This document shows positions 61,601 through 64,000 of a stretch of 64,000 nucleotides of DNA, one piece after another (the first letter of the stretch is position 1; each line of letters opens with the position of its first letter). Source of the stretch: Undaria pinnatifida (lineage: Eukaryota; Sar; Phaeophyceae; Laminariales; Alariaceae). The stretch is from assembly GCA_012845835.1 (NCBI GenBank), contig JABAKD010000007.1, forward strand, positions 10,615,665-10,679,664. Direction: 5' to 3'. Under the pieces are notes generated by a model, which saw nothing but the letters and a program-made list of their open reading frames with translations, was not told where the DNA came from and did no database searches. Made by a program: the position numbers and the translations under genes.

Positions 61601-63720
61601 ATTTCCTGCCGCAGGCGGCATCATCAACGACCATTGAGGTTGACGAGGACGGGTTCCCGGAAACTCTGAACATGGGACATTTGGAGGCAGCCGTACGAGT
61701 CCTGGCTATGCTGGCCAGAGGCGGTTGCTCGCGGTTTGAGGAACGTCTCCAGCTTCTCCTGCAGGTCAGACAGCCATATACGGCGCGGAAAAAACATGTT
61801 AACTCTTGGATCGTCCAACTTACATACAATATTGAGACTAACCTATCCAATGGCGTAAGTAATGATTTTTATCCCATGCCATTGTCCAAACGGTAAAGAG
61901 CTTGATTCGTGCACAAATAACCGCGTCTGTGTGGGGATACGTAAGAACCGATTGGGTGCGGACCCGAGTCAGGCTGGCCAAAGAGGTTGCCTTTTACTTG
62001 AGGCACGACTCCGATTCCTCCTACGGGTGATGCGCGCTACCTGATGGGGTTAAGCTATGTTGCCTAAAGTAGTTGGAAGTGACGAAGATCTTGAACTGGG
62101 GAACCGTCCGACATTGAAAGGGTTGCAGCTGCGTTGTATACCTAGCGTCACCCAACACTAGGGGCGCAGCAGACGTTTCCGAGCTTCTAAAGTAAGGGAT
62201 CTCAATGTCTCACCCAACACACGACCTCGAAGACATTCGTTCCCGCAACCCGACTAAGCCTCTATGCGCTTTTGATGGTCCTAAAACGACTGGACTCGTC
62301 CTATTCATTTTGCATTCACCGATAGTCCCACAATTGAAGAGCTCAACCGGTCAGGGACGGTTCGGGCCATAAAGCTCGACCGCTACCCGTGGGATGACCC
62401 CCGACGCCGCGCAGAAGGCGTCGTCTGGTTGCACCATCTACCGGGTGCTTGCGATCTTCAAACCCTGCCGGTTGGAAGGATCAAGGCTACGGCAGCGGGG
62501 TACTCCCGCTTTATACTACCGGGTCTGAACCGGTCGCGCGAGAGACTCTGTACCTCACTGACAAAAACACGTTCGGCGATGTGTTTGGTGCGGCGTAGCT
62601 AGGCATCTCTTTTCGTATTGATATCGAGAATGTTAAATAGTACGAAGGCCTGCGACCGCAAGGAACAGGGGGGTCATTTGCGCTAGTGACGCCGCCGAGC
62701 CACTGAAACACAAGTGTCCCAAAGGGACCCCTCTACTGTACCATTGGTCGAAGAAAATCGGAAACAGGATTAAAATCGAGGAGTTAATGTCGTAATAAAC
62801 CAAAGGCCGAACTCAACCGGTGAAAACTTCTAGGTTAAAAAATTTAAAACGGGTAGGAAATCGCATTTTTTCACCGTTGATGCTCGCCGATTTTTTTCGT
62901 GGGTTGGGTCAGCCTTGCAGACGGGTGACGTATGACGCTTTCAATACGGTTGTTACATGTTATTCTCTTCCCGACTCCTACCCAACCAAAGTGTGAGTAC
63001 ATATCAAATACCTTGATCAGGTGCCCGGTGAGGCGTAGATAGGGAAGCCTCAGAATTTACAGGCGTGCACTCCCAAGCGTAGAACGCATCAGGCCAGCCT
63101 CGATCGTTTTGTATTGTTAGCCTTACGTTTCGATCTTTCTAGGTACCGAAATTAGATACTTCTCTGACCGGAACTGCAAGGAATGTTTTATATTCGCATC
63201 GATTCCCAAATCGGTTTTTTATCAAAATTAATCAGCCGGTACACCTAACCTATAGACTCACGCTGGGCGGACAGAGGTCAGCTGTGACTAGAGGCGCAAC
63301 TCGATGCGAGTCGGCGAGTGTAGAGAAGAACGGGCTCGAGTATTTTCCCGACAACATTGAACACAGGTACCGTAGTGGGGAAGGCGAAAAACAAGAGTCT
63401 GTTTTTTAGTGATCCTGGATTTGAGTTACGTCTGGGGAGGGACGAAGAGAAATAATAGCTGCGATGATAATAGACGAGATGAACAGCAAATAGAGAACAG
63501 AGTAATATTGGTTTTGCAGTGGGTAAGGGATTTTGCAACGTCCAGCAGGAGGGGTACTACGGTTGATGTTGCTCAGGAGTATTACGTTGGTCAGCGGCGG
63601 GCGTTGCTGGTGCGGGCGTACCGCCATTTCCCCTCGATCAAACTAACGCCTGCTGGAAACAGTGACGACATGGTCGATGTTGTGAACATGGTGAACCCTG
63701 GCGTACGCAACTTGAAACAG
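31486..63720 (+). CDS. CFAP46: CFAP46 (cilia- and flagella-associated protein 46), internal part of a multi-exon gene
   Basis: CFAP46/FAP46 is a scaffold of the C1d projection on the central-pair microtubules of motile cilia and acts in the axoneme. Exons joined here: 31486-31618, 33533-33663, (34094-34142, doubtful), 35821-35948, 37535-37612, 39060-39273, 40536-40717, 44601-44854, 45022-45172, 47715-47848, 49860-50076, 51456-51557, 51957-52081, 52915-52980, 55124-55244, 61615-61764, 63520-63720. From 35,821 onward every junction keeps the reading frame, giving about 707 codons. The product is rich in helical, TPR-like pairs. Family landmarks appear in the expected order: a Val-Tyr-x-x-Asn helix, a Leu-Leu-Phe-Glu-Cys-Tyr helix followed by Trp-x-x-Gly-Leu, Pro-Leu-Trp-x-x-Arg-Val, a Glu-Ser-Asp motif, Gln-x-x-Ala-Tyr, and an Arg-Val-x-x-Met-Leu-Ala helix. 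Assignment is from memory of the family, without an alignment. The N-terminus, C-terminus and promoter are not located. Confidence 0.82.
31721..31979 (+). mobile_element. Family A element, forward, in an intron
   Basis: Left end ACTCACGCTACTACAGAGG, right end GGTGCACCTCTAAAGTAACATG. Interior: GAGTCACGGGGCTCCTTAACC, AATCGTCGGAATG, and an eroded right half. 259 bp, about 100 bp after an exon donor. Confidence 0.6.
33533..33663 (+). CDS. CFAP46: CFAP46 exon
   Basis: Acceptor GCGGCCGCCAG, chosen over one at 33,513 because it enters in phase 1 as the previous exon requires. Donor GGCAG|GTATGC, phase 0 out. The protein is basic and helical: Arg-Ala-Glu-Lys-Leu-Ser-Leu-Arg-Arg-Ala-Trp-Thr-Leu-Val-Arg-Trp-Val-Tyr-Leu, ending Ala-Phe-Leu-His-Leu-Trp-Gln. 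The acceptor has a poor pyrimidine tract. A specific CFAP46 counterpart is unclear, but position and phase support membership. Confidence 0.55.
34094..34142 (+). CDS. CFAP46: Possible small CFAP46 linker exon
   Basis: An excellent acceptor (ACTAACTTCTTATTCTAG) is followed 49 bp later by CCG|GTGTAT. The only reason to call it is that it enters in phase 0 and leaves in phase 1, exactly what is needed to join 33,663 to 35,821, with no stop. Sixteen codons carry too little signal to prove it. Confidence 0.3.
34143..35820. other. Intron with decayed elements
   Basis: Contains decayed family A-like pieces at 34,300-34,420, a family C right half at 35,020-35,090 (TTGGTCGGTTTGCACAAACG), and the family A copy at 35,089-35,336. 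No further exon was seen. Confidence 0.4.
35089..35336 (-). mobile_element. Family A element, reverse, in an intron
   Basis: Left end GACGGGTGCTTCGATAGAG, right end ATCTATCGTAGCCTACGTC. Interior: GGGAGCTTTAGACGTCCCC, CCCATGGCTCAGGTACACAA and GACGATTTTTGGCTATGGAGC in reverse order. 248 bp. Confidence 0.65.
35821..35948 (+). CDS. CFAP46: CFAP46 exon, conserved tyrosine/asparagine helix
   Basis: Acceptor GATCGCAG, donor CTTCCG|GTGAAC. The frame used is not the longest open one here. It reads Ser-Leu-Asp-Ala-Leu-Lys-Lys-Lys-Ala, then Ala-Leu-Val-Glu-Ser-Gly-Ala-Val-Tyr-Ile-Tyr-Asn-Phe-His-Leu-Pro. The Val-x-x-x-Ala-Val-Tyr-x-x-Asn-x-x-x-Leu motif is a CFAP46 landmark, preceded in the family by a helix with the same spacing. 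Phase 1 in, phase 0 out, 42 whole codons. Confidence 0.8.
36416..36683 (+). mobile_element. Family A element, forward, in an intron
   Basis: Left end GACGCGTGCTACGATAGAAG, right end GGTGCACATCTACCATAACATG. Interior: CTGATTGACGGCATTCCTTA, AATCGGCGGAAAA and TACACGTAGGCCAATGG. 268 bp. Confidence 0.65.
37080..37370 (+). mobile_element. Family A element, forward, in an intron
   Basis: Left end GACGCGCATTACGATAGAGG, right end GGTGCACACTTACCATGTGC. Interior: CTGAATGACGGGGCTCCTTA, ATGCCTAGGTCATGGGTTGG and AGGTGTAGAGCTCCTCAAG. It is followed directly by a decayed copy of the 37,535 exon start. Confidence 0.65.
37383..37440 (+). pseudogene. Decayed copy of the start of the 37,535 exon
   Basis: CGCCCTCCAGGATAGGGAGG, then CTCCACGGG and CAACGCCCG, parallels the real acceptor and exon start (TTCCCTCCAAGGTGTGGAGG, CTCCACGGCC, CAACTCCCG) about 143 bp downstream. 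It includes an AG acceptor but no usable donor. Confidence 0.6.
37535..37612 (+). CDS. CFAP46: CFAP46 exon, 26 codons
   Basis: Acceptor CTTGTCTTCCCTCCAAG, donor CTTGAG|GTATGA, phase 0/0. Reads Val-Trp-Arg-Lys-Arg-Leu-His-Gly-Leu-Ala, then Asp-Leu-Glu-Ala-Ala-Leu-Glu-Ala-Cys-Val-Thr-Ala-Leu-Glu. In the family, a Gly-Arg-x-x-Glu-Leu-x-x-Ala-Leu helix follows the Val-Tyr helix at this place, so length and position agree. Confidence 0.75.
39060..39273 (+). CDS. CFAP46: CFAP46 exon
   Basis: A long C/T tract (39,001-39,058) and GTACAG precede the exon. The donor is CTAAAG|GTGAAG. The frame begins Ala-Leu-Asp-Ala-Pro-Asp-Thr-Gly-Leu-Leu-Cys-Ser-Ile-Tyr-Asp-Ala-Leu-Ala-Arg-Thr-Met, matching the family's Leu-Leu-x-x-Leu-x-x-x-Leu-Ala-Arg helix. 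A second helix (Val-Glu-Glu-Phe-Cys-Ser-Arg-Ala-Ile) and a Gly/Ala/Lys-rich linker follow. Phase 0 in, phase 1 out. Confidence 0.85.
39598..39837 (+). mobile_element. Family C element, in an intron
   Basis: Left end TTATCCCACGGCAGCGGTTG and right end CCGCTGCACCTCTAACGCG are imperfect inverted repeats. The interior carries GATCGGTTGAGCCCCTCGAG and GTTGGTCGGTTTTCGCAAAC, then TCATGTTTCCGGTGATATAT. About 240 bp. Confidence 0.6.
40536..40717 (+). CDS. CFAP46: CFAP46 exon, Gly/Lys-rich then helical
   Basis: Acceptor CTCGCTGCCACAG, donor CTGCAG|GTATAT. Entering in phase 1 makes the junction codon GCA (Ala). A Lys/Gly-rich linker is followed by Arg-Arg-Ala-Asn-Leu-Ser-Glu-Leu-Lys-Gly-Leu-Val-Glu-Val-Arg-Ala, then Gly-Arg-Pro-Leu-Leu-Gln. 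Family members have a Lys/Gln-rich linker and a single helix at this position. Phase 0 out. Confidence 0.8.
41010..41240 (+). repeat. Diverged duplication, period about 180 bp
   Basis: GGTGCCACGCGATATTCC followed by a TTTCATAC block at 41,024-41,053 recurs as GGCCATACGATATTCTCC followed by CCCATAC at 41,204-41,233. It lies in the 3.9-kb intron. Confidence 0.5.
41921..42186 (-). mobile_element. Family C element, reverse, in an intron
   Basis: Starts TTGTCCCACCAAGGCAGGGG and ends CTCCTATTGTGGGATGA. The interior has CGAGCTCCTAACATGACGAG, TCTCACCCCGGACATGACTT, CGAAGGCATTCGCTCGCGCA and a CTTGAAGAGCTCAGCC block, reverse to the forward copies. 266 bp. Confidence 0.65.
42190..42600 (+). repeat. Three-copy diverged tandem repeat, period about 132 bp
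   Basis: GGATTTCTCAGTTGCAATCC (42,222), CTGGGATTCCTCAACTGCCA (42,351) and CTGGGATTCCTCAACCTCGA (42,484) mark three successive units. Each is followed by a CA/GTGTG segment and a CTATAGT or CTACAGTACGGA-type stretch. It abuts the family C element. Confidence 0.65.
42601..44600. other. Intron stretch without further exons
   Basis: I see no exon with acceptable borders. 43,885-44,035 has degenerate CCCTAA/CTAACCC-like motifs. 44,041-44,240 is a decayed reverse family A fragment (TAGACGTGCACCC, then GAGGCCCTGTCATTCACAA). Confidence 0.4.
44601..44854 (+). CDS. CFAP46: CFAP46 exon, largest in the window
   Basis: Acceptor TGTCCCACCCACAG, donor TTGTG|GTGAGC. Frame: Ala-Leu-Ala-Met-Leu-Ser-Ala-Gly, a second helix Asp-Glu-Leu-Ile-Asp-Lys-Ser-Ala-Leu-Val-Met-Arg-Glu, a third with Glu-Thr-Ala-Arg-Phe-Ala-Ala-Leu-Glu-Ala-His, a Gly run, and Asp-Lys-Val-Asp-Val-Phe-Thr-Thr-Leu. 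A perfect donor-like GTGAGT at 44,683 and an AG at 44,720-44,721 enclose 39 bp divisible by three without a stop, so that piece could be kept or removed without changing frame. Phase 0 in, 2 out. Confidence 0.75.
45022..45172 (+). CDS. CFAP46: CFAP46 exon, TPR-like helix pair
   Basis: Follows the shortest intron in the gene (167 bp). Acceptor ACCGTGTTCCCAG, donor CTAAG|GTGAAA. Phase 2 in makes the junction codon TGT (Cys). Reads Leu-Glu-Glu-Asp-Arg-Ala-Glu-Leu-Glu-Leu-Val-Gly-Glu-Ile-Trp-Cys-Arg-Leu, then Glu-Arg-Leu-Lys-Arg-Cys-Met-Met-Arg-Glu-Ala-Glu-Glu-Cys-Cys, a classic two-helix TPR spacing with the small/aromatic positions in place. Phase 0 out. Confidence 0.85.
45671..45840 (+). repeat. 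Tandem duplication, period 113 bp
   Basis: AT(G/A)AGCGTGCCATGCCTGGT then CTTTTCAAAGAG and CAGGGTTT occur at 45,671 and 45,784 with three or four differences. Confidence 0.75.
46737..46996 (+). mobile_element. Family C element, forward, reference copy
   Basis: Left end GTCATCCCGCGGTAGGGGTTGCAG-like, right end TGCACCCCTACCGCCGTGGGACGGC-like, forming inverted repeats of about 22 bp. The interior carries CGGTTAAGCTCCTCAAAGTG, GGCCGGGTTGCGCGACCGGA, CTTCGAAGCCATGTTTAGGG and TATATTGAGCACCTC. 260 bp, non-coding, in an intron. Confidence 0.8.
47041..47064 (+). repeat. (GGT)n microsatellite
   Basis: A short TGG/GGT trinucleotide run of seven or so units, directly behind the family C copy. Confidence 0.85.
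47715..47848 (+). CDS. CFAP46: CFAP46 exon
   Basis: Acceptor GTTCTCACCCCCAG, donor GCTGAG|GTAAAC. Three frames are partly open. The phase-consistent one reads Arg-Arg-Arg-Val-His-Ala-Arg-Leu-Trp-Arg-Trp-Leu-Ala-Val-Ala-Glu-Gly-Leu-Trp-Gly-like sequence, then Glu-Lys-Pro-Leu-Gln-Asp-Glu-Leu-Arg. This is helical and joins in frame to the 49,860 exon. Phase 0 in, phase 2 out. The competing Gly-rich frame is longer but does not join. Confidence 0.8.
48450..49850 (+). repeat. CFAP46: Degenerate ~165-bp tandem array containing copies of an exon start
   Basis: Units near 48,699, 48,862, 49,030, 49,205 and 49,533 each repeat, with increasing or decreasing decay, the GACAGGAAAGCTTCACTGAG acceptor/exon junction found at 49,856. 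Upstream of most is a GG(G/A)TGTACTC(A/G)..ATGCCC block. The 48,862 copy stays open for about 16 codons (Arg-Lys-Ala-Ser-Leu-Lys-His-Leu-Val-Leu-Ala-Ala-Lys-Arg-Gly-Lys), then hits a stop. Others have lost the AG or the frame. None has a donor at the correct distance. All lie in the intron before the true exon. Confidence 0.8.
49860..50076 (+). CDS. CFAP46: CFAP46 exon with Trp-Asn-x-x-Leu-Pro-Leu motif
   Basis: Acceptor TTGCTCGCCTTGACAG, donor CTCAG|GTAAAC. The exon adds one base to a split Arg codon and then 72 codons. Landmarks: His-Leu-Val-Leu-Gly-Ala-Lys-Cys-Gly-Thr, Val-Ala-Lys-Arg-Leu-Trp-Asn-Val-Ser-Leu-Pro-Leu, Leu-Arg-Ser-Val-Leu-Gln-Glu-Leu. The Trp-Asn-x-x-Leu-Pro-Leu helix followed by an Arg/Leu helix is diagnostic of CFAP46 repeats. 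Phase 2 in, phase 0 out. Confidence 0.9.
50077..51455. other. Intron without recognisable content
   Basis: Apart from a near-palindrome GGTCACTCGTGCGAGTCACCC at 50,544-50,564, no exon or repeat is evident. Confidence 0.4.
51456..51557 (+). CDS. CFAP46: CFAP46 exon, LLFECY helix
   Basis: Acceptor GGTTGCATGCAG, donor TTTCAG|GTGAAA, phase 0/0, 34 codons. Leu-Tyr-Val-Leu-Leu-Phe-Glu-Cys-Tyr-Ser-Asp, then Glu-Trp-Lys-Gln-Gly-Leu, then Ala-Leu-Ala-Cys-Val-Pro-Pro. The family shows Leu-x-x-Leu-Leu-Phe-x3-Ala-Asp, then Trp-x-x-Gly-Leu and a Val-Leu-Pro turn with the same spacing. Confidence 0.9.
51957..52081 (+). CDS. CFAP46: CFAP46 exon, PLWxxRV and ESD motifs
   Basis: Acceptor CTCTCCATCCTCTCGCAG, donor GCGAG|GTGAAC. 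Reads Arg-Pro-Leu-Trp-Gln-Trp-Arg-Val-Val-Phe-Met-Ser-Arg-Gln-Gly, then Gly-Leu-Ala-Lys-Thr-Lys-Glu-Ser-Asp-Lys, then Lys-Ser-Trp-Cys-Thr-Leu-Ala-Arg. In CFAP46 a hydrophobic Val-x-x-Lys-x-x-x-Gly helix, a Phe/Lys-Asp-Glu-Ser segment and a Trp-x-x-Leu-Ala helix follow in exactly this order. Phase 0 in, phase 2 out. A partial copy lies at 52,270. Confidence 0.9.
52270..52340 (+). pseudogene. Partial copy of the 51,957 exon 3' part and donor
   Basis: TGGCGAAGGCCAAAACGTCG, GACAA(G)GCCTTGCA and GAGAGCTGGTG parallel 52,021-52,066, 254 bp upstream. It stays open and ends in GCTAG|GTGAGG, a plausible donor. Splicing there would leave phase 1, which does not fit the following exon (phase 2). Confidence 0.65.
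52915..52980 (+). CDS. CFAP46: CFAP46 exon, 66 bp
   Basis: Acceptor CCGATGCCGGACAG, donor GACAG|GTGAGG. Completes a split Arg codon and adds Ser-Ala-Ser-Asp-Pro-Lys-Gln-Gln-Phe-Ser-Ala-Tyr-Leu-Lys-Ala-Leu-Glu-Cys-Leu-Gly. The Gln/Leu-x-x-Ala/Cys-Tyr-x-x-Ala-Ile/Leu helix is the expected next TPR helix. Phase 2 in, phase 2 out. Confidence 0.88.
52981..55123. other. Intron with decayed elements
   Basis: Contains a family C right half at 53,410-53,520 and a family D-like piece at 53,938-54,180 (CAAGGCTACG...CTTGTCCACTACCGAGC, also at 10,725). A near-palindrome GGATCACTCGCGCGAGTTACCC lies at 54,134. A family A relic at 54,583-54,800 has GAATGACGGGATTCTTTACCC. No further exon was seen. Confidence 0.45.
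55124..55244 (+). CDS. CFAP46: CFAP46 exon with a probable GC donor
   Basis: Acceptor GTGGAAAAACAG. One base completes Arg, then Phe-Glu-Arg-Val-Asp-Cys-Leu-Val-Asp-Met-Gly-Glu-Trp-Ala, and Asp-Tyr-Leu-Arg-Ser-Ala-Leu-Asp-Leu-Leu-Tyr-Asp. The Leu-x-x-Met/Phe-Gly-x-Trp-Leu/Ala helix followed by an Asp-x-Leu-x-x-Ala-x-x-x-Leu helix is a CFAP46 landmark. No GT lies in a suitable place before the in-frame TGA. The best donor is GAGAAG|GCAAGC, a good GC-type donor, leaving phase 0. Confidence 0.85.
56428..56717 (+). mobile_element. Family A element, forward, in an intron
   Basis: Left end GACGCCTGCTGCGATAGAGG, right end TTCACTCATACCGTAGCCTG. Interior: TTTCGGGAATCCTTAACCC and GGTGTATAGAGCTCCCTAAAC. 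290 bp. Confidence 0.6.
57431..58157 (+). other. Two adjacent open frames of unknown nature
   Basis: 57,431-57,727 (98 codons, Ala/Gly/Thr rich, with a Gly run) and 57,849-58,157 (102 codons, with Arg-Val-Asn-Asn-Ala-Val-Asp-Arg-Gly-Leu-Leu-Ser-Asp-Phe-Asn-Asp near the end) look mildly coding-like and lie 122 bp apart. I recognise no family. They may be a relic of one mobile gene, or chance. Confidence 0.25.
58177..58410 (+). mobile_element. Family C element, forward, right end eroded
   Basis: GTGGTCCCACGGTAGCGGTTG start, ACCGGTTAAGCTCCTCAAGC, GGTCGAGTTGCGCGAACGG and CATGCTTCGGGTGAGGTAATG. The right terminus is not clear. Confidence 0.55.
58745..59800 (+). repeat. Satellite-like array, ~110-bp units with a higher-order repeat
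   Basis: About ten units of the pattern AATTCCAAGCA, CCCGAAAATGGG(T/C)TTCCAGT, CGTAAAGGCGTTAAGGCCGC, CCTTTGGAGCCC and ACAAACTCTCCATATA. A block of about two units at 59,113 recurs at 59,394 (281 bp later) with almost no change, so the array expanded recently as multi-unit blocks. It lies inside the 6.4-kb intron. Confidence 0.92.
59867..60104 (-). mobile_element. Family C element, reverse, in an intron
   Basis: Starts GTCATCCTACGCTAGGCGGG and ends CTACCGTGGGATGGC. The interior has GAGCTCCTAACACGAGGACC, AATATCTCACCTGGACCATG and GACTTCAAGGACGACG. Adjoins the satellite array. Confidence 0.6.
60105..61153. other. Intron stretch, nothing recognised
   Basis: Moderately long open frames at 60,608-60,868 (minus) and 60,774-60,977 (plus) have no coding character. 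No exon borders fit the CFAP46 phase. Confidence 0.35.
61154..61410 (-). mobile_element. Family C element, reverse, full length
   Basis: Starts GTCATCCTACCCCAGGGGCG (then CAGCAG) and ends ACCCTACCGCGGGATGAC. The interior order is TTTCTGAGCTCCACGACACG, ACATCTCACCCTTACCATGG, CAAAGACATTCGAGTTCGTG and an ACTTGAAGGGGCTCAAACGG block. 257 bp. Confidence 0.75.
61615..61764 (+). CDS. CFAP46: CFAP46 exon, RVLAMLA helix
   Basis: Acceptor TTATTTCCTGCCGCAG, donor CTGCAG|GTCAGA, 50 codons, phase 0/0. An acidic linker (Glu-Val-Asp-Glu-Asp-Gly) is followed by His-Leu-Glu-Ala-Ala-Val-Arg-Val-Leu-Ala-Met-Leu-Ala-Arg and Glu-Glu-Arg-Leu-Gln-Leu-Leu-Leu-Gln. Family proteins have an acidic, variable linker, then Leu-Glu-x-Leu-x-Arg-Val-x-x-x-Leu-Ala and a His/Arg-Leu helix. 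This continues into the next exon. Confidence 0.87.
62147..62398 (-). mobile_element. Family C element, reverse, full length
   Basis: Starts GTCACCCAACACTAGGGGCG and ends CGCTACCCGTGGGATGAC. The interior is collinear with the 61,154 copy: TTTCCGAGCTTCTAAAGTAA, AATGTCTCACCCAACACACG, CGAAGACATTCGTTCCCGCA. 252 bp. Confidence 0.75.
62480..62745 (+). repeat. Family D dispersed element
   Basis: Begins TCAAGGCTACGGCAGCGGGG and ends with a CCCCTCTACTGTACC segment. It contains GGTCGCGCGAGAGACTC and GGTCATTTGCGCTAGTGACG, relatives of the dispersed GGTCACTCGCGCGAGTGACC palindrome. Similar starts occur at 10,725, 32,327, 53,938 and 63,858. Confidence 0.5.
63520..63720 (+). CDS. CFAP46: CFAP46 exon, last in the window
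   Basis: Acceptor AATATTGGTTTTGCAG, donor AAACAG|GTGCTT, 67 codons, phase 0/0. Begins Trp-Val-Arg-Asp-Phe-Ala-Thr-Ser, continuing the preceding helix as the Arg-x-Trp-Gln helix does in the family, then Arg-Ala-Leu-Leu-Val-Arg-Ala-Tyr-Arg-His and an Asp/Asn/Val-rich end. The remaining 280 bp are intron. The C-terminal half of the protein lies beyond the window. Confidence 0.83.
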
Positions 63721-64000
63721 GTGCTTTAGATAATACGGTGTCACGCCAGACAACACACCATTCGGGACAACATTTCACAACCACTTTCCCCTGAAAATCA
63801 CCCGGGCGGAGCGCACACACGAAAAAAAAAACGTCGAGAGTGGGACGATCTCACGGAAATCGTTGACCGAAGCTACAGGAGGGGGGCTACCCCCCCTTTC
63901 ACGTCCAGGTTAGGATAGAGTGGACCGTGACAGTACCACGTCCGGCGGAATGTGGGTTTCTTGTATAAGGGGGTTTTGTTCGTGGACAATCTTGCGCAAG

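Overview
This window looks like nuclear DNA of a ciliated or flagellated eukaryote, not of a prokaryote. There is no operon-like packing and no long intact gene. The only strong coding signal is a series of short exons (49-254 bp) with GT..AG borders, separated by introns of 0.2-6.4 kb. A protist or alga with large repeat-filled introns (a stramenopile such as a brown alga is one possibility) would fit. I cannot fix the lineage from the sequence alone.

The main gene is on the plus strand in the right half. Fourteen exons between 35,821 and 63,720 join through 13 phase-compatible junctions into about 707 codons. Their order and content match the middle of CFAP46 (FAP46), the very large helical-repeat protein of the C1d projection of the ciliary central pair. 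Two further exons (31,486 and 33,533) extend it upstream in compatible phase, and a small one at 34,094 may link them. The gene continues beyond the right edge. Left of 31 kb there are several exon-like segments (5,537; 6,229; 9,267; 16,098; 20,683; 26,951). They may be earlier CFAP46 exons or belong to something else; their phases do not chain completely.

Everything else is mostly repeat. At least three families of 240-300 bp elements with inverted termini (called A, B and C here) recur in both orientations and in all stages of decay. Other repeats are: a 971-bp tandem duplication (23,283-25,487), a CCATGGG-rich array (28,960-31,030) interrupted by a family B element, a ~110-bp satellite (58,745-59,800), a long CAA run (5,380-5,478) and many short tandem duplications of 76-185 bp. 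A frameshifted OTU-type cysteine protease relic lies at 13,349-14,004.

The most unusual feature is that acceptor-plus-exon 5' ends of CFAP46 are themselves duplicated inside neighbouring introns. The clearest case is a series of about five decayed copies ahead of the 49,860 exon. One large intron (55,245-61,614) appears to use a GC donor.
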